Shown here: positions 1-12,210 of the stretch, one piece after another
How positions within the stretch are numbered: position 1 is the stretch's first letter
Layout: each line of letters starts with the position of its first letter
Origin: Sinotaia quadrata
Lineage: Eukaryota > Mollusca > Gastropoda > Architaenioglossa > Viviparidae
DNA: 64,000 bases
Assembly (NCBI GenBank): GCA_028829895.1
Contig: CM054181.1
Span: 51,157,759-51,221,758 of the forward strand
Reading direction: 5' to 3'
The notes under the pieces: model-generated
What the model was told of the DNA's origin: nothing
What the model saw: only the letters and a program-made list of their open reading frames with translations
The model's database searches: none
Program-made: the position numbers and the translations under genes

Positions 1-4
1 CAAG
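1..4 (+). other. Probable 3' end of first exon of gene A (donor site)
   Basis: The window opens with CAAG followed by GTAAGT, a perfect consensus 5' splice site. Gene A's large exon starts in phase 1 at 1716 after a TTTCAG acceptor. An upstream exon ending in one spare G would complete a GAT codon (Asp). This fits the phase-1 junctions inferred for the other family members. Only four exon bases are visible, so this is an inference from splice consensus and phase; the start codon of gene A would lie just left of the window. Confidence 0.5.
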
Positions 5-208
5 GTAAGTGTGTGAAATCAAAATCTTAGTGTCAAGTATTGATAAACAAATGAAAGCGGGTAACTATCACATACTATGAACGTATGTGTTCAGTGATGA
101 CGAAATAGTCTCAAGTGCCTGTGTAAAGTAACTGATGTTCATTTTGTCTCTTTTCAAACTTTAAACACAACAAGTGTTGCCATCGCCTGTTAATGTACGG
201 ATGTGTGT

Positions 209-307
<99 letters not shown>

Positions 308-1715
308 TGAGTGAATGCATTCGAATGGCAAAACAGAAGATGAGCTGGAATTGACAGTCTATTCAAAATGGTGACATATTGCTTCAACTTATACTTGAAA
401 AATATGCAGCCAGTTCTTTTAAAATGTTTTCCAGAACCTACTTGCTGTAGGCCTATGAATCCTTGTTTAGACTTTATTTTGTAAACTCTAAGCGCCTTTT
501 CTTGTAAATCCGTATACATGTATATGTGTTTGTCAATACTGCTAGATTTAAGCCACAATTTAATACATATGTACAGGTATATTTGAAGCAAACTCTGTTT
601 CCAGAAACTGGAACACAAACATATTTATAGACTTTTAACCCATGATACCTTTAGTGCGCGTAGGCTTCTCACAATATCATCCCTTGTTTACCGTCATGGT
701 TGATTGCGCAGAAAGAAATATTCGTGCAACGCAATTGAATTTTTAGGTACGGTAATACGGATATCATTTGCAAAGGCACTCACTGCATTGTAATGCTAGT
801 TCAAATGCGAAGATACAAATTTAATAAATTACCTGCTTTAAAGTGACACAAGGCTTATGCATAGCAACACAGTAACTATTTAACGGAAATTAATATTTTT
901 AACTGAATTAAATTAAAATATTCATCAAATTAAATTATAATTAATATTGAAATTAAAAGATTAAATTTTTAAATCGAAGCCTGAACGTGACTTCTGAACA
1001 TGCAAATGAAAATGCTGAGGGTGCGTTTGTCAGAAAAAAGCATCCACTACGGAAAGACGTTTTATTTTTAACAAATAAAATTAAAACTGTTTTCTATCAA
1101 TGGTAAAGGGGGCGGGGATATGATGTACGTCACGAATTGTAGAAAGAAACAGATGTGACAGATGTGCCTGAAATGAAATGAGTAACAATATTGACTCCGC
1201 GTTAATGTTTATCAAGGTCTCGACCCACAGGAGTTGTATTCAAGAAAGTGCCCCAATATTAACGGAATTAATCATGAAACCCATTATTATTTTACGGAAT
1301 TTCCTAGTATTATCCGGATTTTCACGTGTGGTTGTGATTTATAACAGTGTATATTCTGCATACCCGCATTGCAATTTTAAATAAAGCATTTCACAGTAAT
1401 TGTTTTAATTGTTTGAAATATATCACAGTCATATTCCTTTACCTGAATAATAAGATCAGTCAAAAAAAATTATTTATTTTTATTGGCCATATTAATACTT
1501 GTAAATCGAGAAAAACCTAATCCAATTAAACCAAATAAAATGAAATAAATTCACAATTGTTGCTTCCCTTTCTTTGCGTATTATTCTTACAATTCACACT
1601 ATCATAGAAAACATTAATAATAGAATGTGTATATTCCCGTTAGTATTCCCGGATTTTGTCCCAGCGGTGAATGATTTGCCTGCATTATATTCTTCTTGAT
1701 ATCTTTGTCTTTCAG
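5..1715 (+). other. Putative intron 1 of gene A
   Basis: Bounded by GTAAGT at 5 and a pyrimidine-rich TTTGTCTTTCAG acceptor ending at 1715. Apart from the GT microsatellite near its start it holds no coding signal that I recognise. The short open frames here are low-complexity or AT-rich noise. Confidence 0.45.
199..306. repeat. (TG)n microsatellite
   Basis: About 100 bp of nearly pure TG dinucleotides with a few interruptions. The open frames reading His-Thr repeats on the - strand are products of this repeat and are not genes. Confidence 0.95.
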
Positions 1716-4153
1716 ATGCTAGAGGGATTCTACATAAGACCAACATAAAAAATCCTGATAAAGAATGCGAAGCTTTTTGTTCAAGACTGGCAAATTTCCC
1801 TCATTCTTTCCAGATAAAAATCTACGACAAGCTGACATCTACAAATATGATAGTTCTGCAAGAAGAACTGGAAAGGGCTCTGAAGGTTGGTTATAGTACG
1901 CCTCTGGAAACCGCAAGGGCCCGTAACCTCTTATCATTTGCTTACTTTCGACAGAAACATCCAGGACCAGCATTGAACGAACTCGAACAAGCCTGCAAAG
2001 AAGAAGGAGAAAGACAAAACATTGTTTCCATGGCAAACAAAGCTTTCATTCTGTGGAAGACGGGAAAACGTTTAGCAGCACAGACGGTGGTAGATGACCT
2101 TGAGAATCTCCAGAAGGATACAGATGTCTTCGAGTATATTGTTGTCAAAGCCAAAGCGGAGTTGGCATTCAGCTACACCCAAATGAGCTATTGTTTTTAC
2201 CCTTCAGCTGTTTTTCTCTTTGAGGAGGTCATACCAAAAGCCAGGGAACCAGAGAAATGGTTGTGGACGTTTGGCCTTGCACTGACACTACGTCGCATGT
2301 CTCATTTACACATGGCGCCAGAATTTGGTCCTGATGCAAGAAGCACTGAGAGAAGTCTTCATATTCTTCGCTTGTTTCAGGGAGTCATAAATAATTCCTC
2401 AAAGCACCTTCAAGCTAAAGCTTACGCTGAGCTTGGGTTGCTTTTAAACAACAACAGAAACAACAGAAAAGTGCTGAGAGCAGCACGCATGGAAGCAGTG
2501 GAAGCTTGCGAGAGAGCTTTGCAGTTGGATGACCAAGATAACTCAGTTCTCGTAAAATGTTCAAGAATATTTCGCTATCATAGAGTCAGTCTACAACGAT
2601 GTTGTTCACTTTTACAAACAGCTTTACAAAATCGTCTATCTTCAACAGCTTATCACCACCTTGGACTGACTTACAAAGCAATGGCCACAGAGCTAAAATA
2701 CCCTAAGTATGGTGATAGAAAATATAACGGAAATAACTACGTACGGAAACGGTTTGTCTATGCTAAATTAAAAAATCGCCGGAGAAACACTCATAAAACA
2801 GTACAAGAATCGACACAGGATTGTATAGAAATGCTTCGCAGAATGGTTAAATCACCCGAGCACGAAACACGTTTTTCACGTGACGACAAGTATGTGCGTG
2901 AAACAATTGATAATTTTGAGAAGGCAAAATCACTTACCGAAGGAGAAAACAAAAGTGCTGTTTATGATTTGGCGTTATTTTACAAAGCTTTGGGGGAGTA
3001 TGAAAAAGCCTTGGAGGAGCTTGAAGAAATTAGATGCTCTGAAGACACACTAAGCATAACCAGAATTAATGCGTTTGAACAGTCTGGATTAATACTTTTG
3101 ACTATGATTGAAACGGAAACCGACATTAACAAGAAGATGTATTTGAAGAAAGAAGGAGAGTCAATGCTTAATATGGCACTGTCAATGGCTGCAAGGAATT
3201 TCTCAAACAATCCACAGTTTCAGGGTCACATTCAAGAAATCTGGCAAGCATTTTCTGCTCTGTTTAATGCTTTAGATAACTGCGATCTCACGCCAGAAAG
3301 TGTACTTTTGGAGAAGGCAAGACTTCTTCAGGTAATTAGAAAATTAAAAGACTCGAAGGAACTTCTGCAGGAAGTATTGAAAATATCTCCTTCAGTCAAT
3401 CACAATCCAGAGTTCGTAAAGATGCGAGTTGAAATCTACATAGGGGAAAAGGACTTTGAACGCGCTGCAGCGTGTATTACTTGTCAAACTGTCGAGGTTA
3501 GAGAACAAGTGAAGGAATTGTTTGAAGACGAGAAATATTTACAGAAAATATGCTTTGAAGCTGGCAAACGGGTTTTGATTCAAACCCATGAAACAACTAG
3601 CCTTGCACAAGAATATTTCAGATTTGCCTTTGATGAAATGTTTACAACAGCAAACGCAGTAGCTAACGTCACAGAATATGCTCAAGACGTGGGCTGTGAC
3701 AGAGAAAATTACCTCAGTCTGCTGCAAGTGTTGTTTATCCATGACCAACAGACAAAATCTGAAATGACAAATGCACGAAAGGTGGCCTGTCTTGTTCGCC
3801 ATGTCTGCGGTCTACGCACGTCATGGTCGGTGGAGGAATGGACACCTGGATGTGATGTGGATGATGAAATAAAACAAATTCAAGAGAGCCGTTTGGTAGT
3901 TGTCATTGTCGGAAGCGAAGACATGTCTCCAGAATTTCGCATGAGCGTGAGCTATGCAGTGCAAACACGGCCAACTAAAGCACTTCTGTTGGACGGAAGT
4001 CGTGTTCCGGAAGTACTGAGGAAAAGTCCAGTCTTGCAATGTCCACAAGTCATATTGGACATGGATGTCGATGACTACGAAATGCAAACTCAAGACCGAG
4101 TTGAAGCGATCTGTAATATTTTCAGCTTTCTTATCAGTGACAATTCAGAGTAA
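1716..4153 (+). CDS. Gene A: IFIT-like TPR protein with C-terminal TIR-like domain (large exon)
   Basis: The exon runs from the acceptor at 1715/1716 to TAA at 4151-4153. Reading in phase from 1718 adds 43 codons ahead of the first internal ATG (1847), and these carry the family motif F-P-x-S-F-Q-x-K, so 1847 is probably not the true start. Domains, counted from 1847: N-terminal TPR helices about 1-280 (N-L-L-S-F-A, A-E-L-A-F-S-Y, W-T-F-G-L-A-L-T-L-R-R, A-Y-A-E-L-G-L-L-L-N-N-N), a short basic linker about 285-320, a second TPR block about 335-600, and a TIR-like alpha/beta domain about 627-768 (V-L-F-I-H-D strand, R-L-V-V-V-I-V-G strand, E-F-R, A-L-L-L-D-G). It has the shortest linker in the cluster and is the only member on the + strand. 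Vertebrate IFITs bind viral RNA; RNA binding here is inference. Confidence 0.8.
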
Positions 4154-4224
4154 CAACTATATGCTTACAAAGTAACCGTGTGACGCCAATGCCACTTAGT
4201 TAATGATTATGAATTATAAATTAA

Positions 4225-4560
4225 TTAATCATTCATTACTAATTACAAGTGAAGAGAATCTTGATTTAAAATGTTATTAATAATTCTTTAGCAGACACCT
4301 CTCGTCTCTCTCAGATACATGCACACAGCATAATAAATGGAGGATATACGGGCGTTGTAAACGTTTTCTCTCTTCCACAACATTAAGACAAACATTTACC
4401 AGCACACAATATTCAATAGGTGGAAAACTTCTTACTAAAGGAGAAGACAAATCCGTATTTAATCTATATTTAGCGAGCCCCATTCCACCCACTTTCTTCT
4501 CCATCATATGTTTAACAATATGTGTAAGAAGGTCAATAAAGTTAACAATACATTTATTAA
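4225..4560 (-). repeat. Interspersed repeat, also present at 43.0-44.5 kb and 52.8-53.3 kb
   Basis: Read on the - strand, this stretch matches the + strand of 43150-43265 joined to 44388-44540, and 53040-53290. Shared words include GCTAAATATAGATTAAA, TTGTCTTCTCCTTT, AAGTTTTCCACCTAT and AGAGAGACGAG. The 4277-4507 open frame lies inside it and is not a gene. The repeat class is not recognised; no terminal repeats or coding domain are visible. Confidence 0.65.
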
Positions 4561-7500
4561 ATCAACAATCAAATATATATATATATGACAAATACAGTGA
4601 AATAGATTACTTGACATCAATTTTGTCCGAGAAACCACGTTGGAATAATTTTCCCACTACACAGTCTTTATCCAGAAAAGTACAATCCAACATGTCAATA
4701 CAAACCATAGGATAGTTCTTGTCAGAAAACAGAAATGAAGTTATTAGAGATAAGCGATAACAGTTTCTATGTAACATGATGTGAACCCTGTCTCAAAAGT
4801 CCTTCATGCACTTTTGTAACAAACACACTAGTTTACTGTCCATTGTTATTACTTCAGTTCCATGTGTTCTACTCTCATGCTGAAAACACAGTTCCACTAC
4901 TTATTCTCTCCAGTTAACCTGAGCACTTCTCTCACCCATACCAACTCCTTCAAGCAGAACAATAAATGTCACAATTTCCAGCAATTTCTCTACACCAGAA
5001 ATTGCTTATATAGTCTGCATATCTTGCCACCAATACATCAATGGGGTGTAGTGGAGTCTTACACAAGGCTCCCTGCCTTTACCATAGTCAGTCACAGCGG
5101 TTTACAAGCAGTAAATCATAACGTTCAAATCATATACAAAATGAAAGGCTGCTCCACCCTGAGAAACAGAATCAGGTAGCAACAACAAGCCTATCATTAT
5201 AATTCTTTCTTACATTCAAGTATCAACTTACAGTTTCCTGCAACAATATTTATTAGCCTGATACATGCAAACATGCATAATAAATAAATATGAATGTTTT
5301 GAGATCTTATAATCATTACGTTTAAAAATGTTTTGAGATATTATAATCATTACCAAAGAAGTATGTGTGAGAAACATAAACACTAGAAGTAAAAATGTAA
5401 TTCACTCAAGTTGTTTATTGTTACACATTAATTTAATAATTCTAATAACCACACATGTGAACAAGCATTTATTTCACTGACAAAACGTATCACACAATCA
5501 TCTATTACGATTAGCATATGATGTTAAAATTAAAATAAATTCAATATGAATTTATAGGACCTGCTAAGTAGTTTATTTTTTAAATGTCAGACGAGTGTAT
5601 TGATTATATTGTATAAGTAATTAAAATATATCTTTTCTTGTAAATTTATTTCTAGTGATTTGTAAGAGGATATTTTATTGCTATAAACGCTGTTTATTTG
5701 CCTTGCTATAGATGACGCTTCAGTCATTTATTACGTCTTTCAGTGGTTTCAGTTAAGAAAAGTCCTCACTGTCTTTTGAACCTGTCGTTTGTGTAAAATT
5801 CTTTTGGGATTGGAGAGGTAGGTTGAATTTTCCTATTGCTAGAATTGTTTTACTAAAATATTATTAAGCTGCTTATGTATTTATTTGTCACTTATTTGTC
5901 TTTACAGAACTTTACATCAAGTAGAAAATGGATTATCACCTCTTGTTTTGACACTCTTAGACTTATTTGGAATTATGTTAGACAAACCATTCATATCACT
6001 CTTAGTGCCCTTTACCATCTTTCGTAGACAGCTAGAAAACTGTGTGCTGTGCTCTTTCATGTTCTCAGCATACCATGATTCTGATGACGTTTTCACCCCA
6101 TGTAGGTTGGTTTGTCGGGAAACGATTCGTGCTAACTATATATGCAGTATATTTCAAGAAAACAATCCATTTTACCAGGGTCATCAAGGGTGGACAGTTT
6201 TAGGTCGAGATATTAGAAGCACGACGCATGAAAGATAAATAAAAGACAGTTAATTTAAAGGGCTCATTTCATAGTCGAGATGGAAGCATGCAACATGACC
6301 CAGGAGAAATATATAATATTTTAATTTAATTTAATTTTGCATACGAAACAGCAGCAATAATAATAATAGAATATATAATAAATAAAATTATAGATTTAAT
6401 ACTACACATATTAATATTATTACTTAATGAGTAATGTATAACACCAGCACACAGAGGTATTAACCTCTTGCAAGTCATACTTATGTCTATATGAGGAGTA
6501 AGAATCAAGACAAATGTATTAGCCTCATGCAAGTCATACATAAATCGATATGTTGAGTAAGAATCAAAACAAATTTATCATGTTTTCATTTAGTCATGAA
6601 TATTACATGCCCCATATCTACTACTAGTAAAACACAGCTTGTGAACAAATTAATTAGAGTGCACGAGTTACCATTTAGAACACAGGCTTACCAAAAGCAT
6701 CTTCAAAATTCAGTATAATAGCCAAAACTGGATAAAACCAATAAATCTAATAATAATAGAACATTCCATGATAATTATAGACAGCGTTGAGTAAAGATCC
6801 GGTAATGAACAATCTAATTAAAATCTCATCTTTAACTAAAACAAAGAATGTGAAAGGCATGAAAAGAGTGCAGGCTGATAAAAACAAACATGTATATTGT
6901 ATATTCAATACCATCCTACTAAAGCTCCTTTCACTTCCCACTAAGGAGACAACCTTTATTAAATACTCAAATACAGCATCTCTGACGTAAAAAGATAAAT
7001 ATTCTTAGAACTATTACCTGACAAATATGCAGAGTTGTCAATTATTTATACAAATGATCTCATGATCCTATCACGCTGGGGAACAGAAACAGATAACAAT
7101 ATTGCTGACACGGTCGATATTGAATTAAAATAACCAAGTACACCCTCATATGTTCAGAATAAATGATGGCTATTTCTAAAAGTACTTAGACTCCTTTTCA
7201 TTTTCCATTATAGCACAAAAAATGTTTGGCAGTAAGAAAAAATATCTCTCATATAATATTTAAGAAAGTTTGATGAAAAAAATTCGAAATTAAACTAATG
7301 TGAATAGGTACACACCAGGAAATGGAAAAGCTGATAAACTAGTAAAAAAAAATATACACCAGATCTAGAGATACAAGAATATAATTTGATATTGCAAAAC
7401 TTCTGATGACCTAATGGCCCATTTATTAAGCAATAATGAAAATTTGACAATCACGATATACTAAGGGAGAAATGAAGCACAGATCAAAACTTGATAAATT

Positions 7501-7739
7501 TGTTAGAATCTTTCTCACAGTAGGGCATGCATAATGATTCAAGAAAAAATTATTTTAATATTCAGATTAGGATGTGTGCAAACTCAAACTAACTACAGGT
7601 AACTGATGACTTTTTCTTCACTATACACGCGCACTTTCAACTAATTCGATTGATGAATGGTAAATTCATTGTAATTTACATTGGTTTTTTTTCCCCCAAT
7701 GCTCGTGTGATTATTATATCAAAATATTTTAATGAAGGG
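4561..7739. other. Intergenic, no supported gene
   Basis: AT-rich DNA. The open frames at 4862-5179 and 5885-6238 show no recognisable domain and no codon pattern that I would trust. Nothing else is supported here. Confidence 0.6.
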
Positions 7740-8060
7740 GAGATAACTGTAATTAAACGTTTAATCTTCGAATTTGAATATTTAAAACCAGTTATCTTTC
7801 CTTCATTGAAACCGTTTTAATAATACTGTAAAGTGTAAACGGTAAAGAGTTCTGCTCTCTGCCTTTAAATAATATTAGTAGCACAAATACGTCACCAGTT
7901 TATTTAGAATGTATATCACAATAATGACACATGTTAAGATAATCTTAGCACAATTATACGCATACTACACTTCATAACAAGAAGGCCGACATGAACATGT
8001 GACTTAAAGTGGACAACTATACAATCAGATTTTGAACCTAACAAGTCCTCTCCTTATCAT
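7740..8060. repeat. Conserved 3'-flank block of unit B
   Basis: Homologous to 31640-31915 and 40390-40615, each lying on the 3' side of a subfamily-2 gene. Shared words include CTTCATTGAAAC, ATGTTAAGATAATCTTAG, CAATTATACG, GTGACTTAAA and GGACAACTATACAATCAGATTTT. This shows that duplication copied flanking DNA as well as coding exons. Confidence 0.75.
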
Positions 8061-8074
8061 AAAAGATTACACTT

Positions 8075-8356
8075 GCTAGACAACAGATATGTACCATTCC
8101 TAACAGTATCTCTAGACAGCAAATTTGTAATGTACCATTTCTAACAGTTTCTCTAGACAGTAGATATGTAATGTACAATTTCTAACAGTATCTCTATAGA
8201 GTAGATATGTAAATGTATCATTTATAACAGTATATATATAGAGTAGATATGTAAATGTACCATTTCTAACAGTATCTCTATAGAGAGGATATGTAAATGT
8301 ACCATTTCTAACAGTATCTCTAGACAGTAGATATGTAATGTACCATTCGTAACAGT
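8075..8356. repeat. Minisatellite, about 41-44 bp units x 6
   Basis: Units of the form TAACAGTATCTCTAGACAG, TAGATATGTAATGTACCATTTC recur about six times with small indels and substitutions. It lies directly 3' of gene B's stop codon. Confidence 0.85.
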
Positions 8357-8405
8357 GTTTCTATATTATTGCTTTTTTCTCTGAAAAGAGTACAAGGACC
8401 ATGGG

Positions 8406-11311
8406 TTAAATACCCATAAAGAAAGACAGGATATCACATATGGCATCCACTTTGCACCCAGTGCGTTGCACGCTATTTTCCAAAACAATTTTCAGTATAT
8501 CTGGTGTGCAAGCCATCCTCCGATGTCTTTTGAGCTTTTTGGGCACGTGATCCCCACCCACAAGAAAAAGTACAGTGGTTGGTCGACGTGATGCGTGACG
8601 TATGTAGGTTCGAAACTCTTCTGAAAGACGTTCATCTCCTGCTACAACCACCACCATTTTGCTCCTTTTCATGTTGGCCAACACACCTTCCTCCTCTGGA
8701 CCAGTTGGTGCATCCTCATCCAGGCACGTGGTCAGAAGCCCACATGCTTTCTTCAGGAAACGAGCCAAAGCAGGGGCAATCTCTATCTGGGATTCGGTCT
8801 CGGAGTCATGGATAAGCATCACATCCCAGATGACATCAGAGGTTAAGCCATCTGTGCTATTGGTATCGTCAGAGCTGTTTGATGTTTGTTGACTTTTCTC
8901 GAAAGAATAACAAAATGCAGATCGGAAGTGTTCTTGGGCAGAAGTAGTAGAAGGTGAATCTCCAAGAAAAGTCTGACGTCCTGCTTCCAAATAAATCTTC
9001 TGGACAAAGCTTTTGTCTTTAAATGATTCAAAGACAGTGCTCTCTTGTGACTTGTCTTTAACTAATTTCATTAAGTCTAATGCTGTCACGGCATCTGAAT
9101 ACTGCCCCAACTCAACATAATTTTTAATGCGCATTTCCAAAAAATCTTCTTGGATTTCTTCTTTCGAGGACATGCTTTCAAGCTCCTGTAATAGTAAAGA
9201 GGACTCTTTGTGCTTCCAGATAAGCTGAAGCAGTTTTGCCTTTTCCTTTAGTTTGTTTTGCATACTCATATCACACTGATCTACTTCACTAAAAAGTGCA
9301 TCAAAAGAATGCCAGACTACTCCCAGGAGACCTTGTACCTGCGAATTCTTGGAGTACAGATTCGATTGCAAAGACAGGGCTCTGTTAAACATATCTCTCT
9401 TTTCTTCTTTTAAGATCTGTTTTCTTTCTTCACTTGTCTCAATTTTGATCATTTCCTCAAGAATGAAGCCTGACTGTTCGAATGCATTGATTCTATCTAT
9501 AGATCCTTCTGGAAGTACATCAATACAACGAAGTTTCTGAAAAATGTCTAATGCTTTCTGATACTCTCCTAAAGCTTTGTACATTAATGCAAGATCGTAC
9601 ATGGCTCGCGTATTTTCTTCCCCGCTGAACTTAATAGCTTTCTCTAAGTATTCAATTACTTTGGGCACATACTCATCATCCCACGAAAACTTTGTTTCTT
9701 GTGTTGGAGATTTGATTTCACTCTGTAATCTTTTAATTTCTGAACGGTTTGATTGGAGTCCCATTGAATCTTTACAAAAAGAGATTTGGCCACTAGTTGG
9801 TAGTACTAATTCACATTTTGCACCCACGTCTACTTTATTCTGAACAATATTCAGTGACATTTGGACAAATGTATGTTGAATATTTTCAAGTTCATTTCCA
9901 GTTTTTAGAAGAGGATCATTGCTTTCTTCCCTGAAAATGGAGCCATTGCTAGGTGTCAACAACAAATTATCTGAAGAAAAGTGAAGAGATTCTTGTCCTT
10001 GATAGCGATTTGATGTATTATTTTGTTTAGCAACCATCTGACTGTAACATCTTTTCTGATCTAGGCAGTCGTAGTGTTCGTTTTGATGTACACGTGCGTC
10101 TGTGTTAATCAGTCTGACACTGTCTCTTGCACCGAACCCATTCCATCTTTCTTTATCCACTCGTCTTTCCTTAAAACTCCAATGTTGAAAGTTTCTTCTT
10201 TTATTCCAACCTCTCCTCACAAATGTGTCTCTTATGTTTATAATTTGTCCCTTATATCTACCTAGTCTACTATTAGGTCGCCCTCTCAAATCATAACTTT
10301 GAATAAAATCATTAGAACTTAAATACTTTTTTGATGTCTGCATGGCTTTGTAGGTCAAGGCAATGTGATGATACGCTGTTGACGAGTGTCTAAATGAATC
10401 TGCTTTCAGCAGAAGTTCAAGGCAATATTCTAGTTTATACTTAGAATAGCGAAATATTCTCGAGCTTTTAACGAGAACTGAATTGTCAGCGTTGTCAAGT
10501 TCCAAAGCCTTCTCGCAAGCCTCAGCTGCAGTTTTCACGCCTGATGCCCGATGCAAAGCTACATCTCTTCGATTATTGTTCAACAACAGCCCCATTTCGG
10601 CATACGCCTTAGCTCTGAGACTTACATTAGAACCGTCTACGACTTCCTGAAGCAAAGAAAGGATTCTATAATTTCGTGCCGAGACATCTGCCAGAGATTC
10701 AGTACGTGGTGTGAATTGTAAATGCATTGCACGGCGAAGAGTTAGAGCCAGTCCAAAAGTCCACAATGGTTTTTCTGTTTCTTTCGCTTGTGGTAGGATC
10801 TCTTCAAATGCAGCAATAGCAGTATTGAAAAACTTTGGCCCAAATCGCGTGTAACAAAAGGCCAGTTCAGCTTTAGCTTTTATTACAAGATAAATAAAAT
10901 TATCTCCCTTTAATTTGAGATCCTGTAGCACTCTGAACTGGTCTTTGGATTCAGAGACGGAACCCACTTTCCACAGGATTGTGGCTTTGTTTGCCAGGGA
11001 AACAATATTGTCTTGTTGCCCTTCAGCTGCTAAAGCAAAATTTATTTTCTCTAGTGCCTCTAATGGCTGCCTTTGGCGAAAAAGCAGGAAAGCCAATAAA
11101 TTATGTGCTCTTGCTGTTTCCATTGGGGTCTTGTAACCAACAGAAATGGAAGACTCAAGACTTTTCTGAAGTCGTTTCATAATGTTAGGACCCAGTTGTT
11201 CTTGGTCCTTCATCTGGAATGAACTGGGGAAGTCTTTTATCTCTTCCCAGAACACTTTGTCTTCTTTTCCATTGATTCCATTATTTTCCCGAATGCAACA
11301 GCTATTCATAC
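8406..11311 (-). CDS. Gene B: IFIT-like TPR protein with C-terminal TIR-like domain (large exon)
   Basis: The exon starts after the acceptor TGTGTTCTGCTCATAG (- strand), giving phase-1 entry GT-ATG-AAT, so the ATG at 11309 is only the second codon of this exon. It stops at TAA 8406-8408 after F-F-M-G-I. Domains by residue from 11309: IFIT-like TPR helices 25-325 (H-N-L-L-A-F-L-L-F, A-E-L-A-F-C-Y, L-W-T-F-G-L-A-L-T-L-R-R), a variable basic linker about 330-530, a second TPR block about 531-800 (Y-D-L-A-L-M-Y-K-A-L-G-E-Y-Q-K-A-L), and a TIR-like domain about 826-967 (W-D-V-M-L-I-H-D; E-D-A-P-T-G-P-E-E-E-G as a box-2-like loop; M-V-V-V-V-A-G). The N-terminal part is nearly identical in DNA to gene D, while the middle matches gene E, which indicates gene conversion. 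The frame is intact. Confidence 0.85.
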
Positions 11312-11618
11312 CTATGAGCAGAACACAAAATTGAGTGATGTTTCGTGAATTCTTTATGGGACTTCCAGATTCATTAGAATACTGTTTTCATACAAATTTG
11401 AAATAGCATATAGTTACAAAATTGCAGGATAATAACATTATATATTCAATAAAATATAAACATATCAACAAGATAGATATATAGATATATAGATGATAGG
11501 CATGTAATATTTGAAGAAATAGCGATGAGAATCGATGCCAGCTATAGGCTTACAACTCGGGCAGATGTTATATCAGGGTGATGGGGGTGGGGGTGGTGGC
11601 GAGAAGGGATGGAGGGGC

Positions 11619-11668
<50 letters not shown>

Positions 11669-12121
11669 TTATTAGCGGGTGAAATTACTTTAGATGAGGT
11701 AAACCTGAATGAGAAATACATAAGAAAAGCTATTGTCCATTCAATCTAGCAAGTCCAACCGATTTCACAATAAACTCCGAACAAAATCCTATTTTTATCC
11801 GTTGCCTACGCTTGTAAAAAACCTGTGCACGCAGTGGATGAAATCCATACAGAACTCTCACCAACAACCCCACCCCACCCCATTCCCTTTTGTTTATGCC
11901 ACTGGATCAGTTATAAGCATCTTAGTGATACCGCACAGATTAAATTCACTTAATATATGGTATAATAAAGTAGTGGTATTTCATAGCTACACGGAAATCG
12001 GAATTCAATGCTGAGTTGGAAAACACGAGTCAGTAACAGACGGTAATGCGACCTTTTGGAATGGACGTGCGAGTGGATATACGCAAACCGATATATAATT
12101 TATTTATTTCGATGTACCAAC
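11312..12121 (-). other. Putative intron 1 of gene B
   Basis: 810 bp between the proposed start exon (donor GTTGGT, a weak match beyond GT) and the acceptor CATAG. It contains a GA microsatellite at 11622-11667 and no coding signal. Confidence 0.45.
11622..11667. repeat. (GA)n microsatellite
   Basis: About 46 bp of AG dinucleotides inside the putative intron of gene B. Confidence 0.95.
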
Positions 12122-12140
12122 CTTTCTTAAAAGTTGCCAT
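12122..12140 (-). CDS. Proposed start exon of gene B
   Basis: The - strand reads ATG GCA ACT TTT AAG AAA G then GT, giving M-A-T-F-K-K plus one base, which joins in phase 1 to GT at the large exon to make Gly. The equivalent positions of D (M-E-A-S-K-K-G) and E (M-E-T-S-K-K-G) carry the same tiny frame with the same AAGAAAGGTTGG junction. The donor is not a strong consensus, so transcript evidence would be decisive. Confidence 0.5.
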
Positions 12141-12210
12141 GTTACTGCAAAAGTGGAAAAGAAACTACAAAATTATTTTCTTGCTGACTTCTTCCAGAGA
12201 GTCGAATTTC

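Noticed and set aside
111..618. Open frames encoding His-Thr repeats
   Set aside because: They are translations of the GT microsatellite; the same applies to CA-run frames near 12407, 30760, 37271, 39570, 40626, 48527 and 50371.
5885..6238. 117-codon + strand open frame
   Set aside because: No recognisable domain, no splice or promoter support, and composition like the flanking AT-rich DNA.
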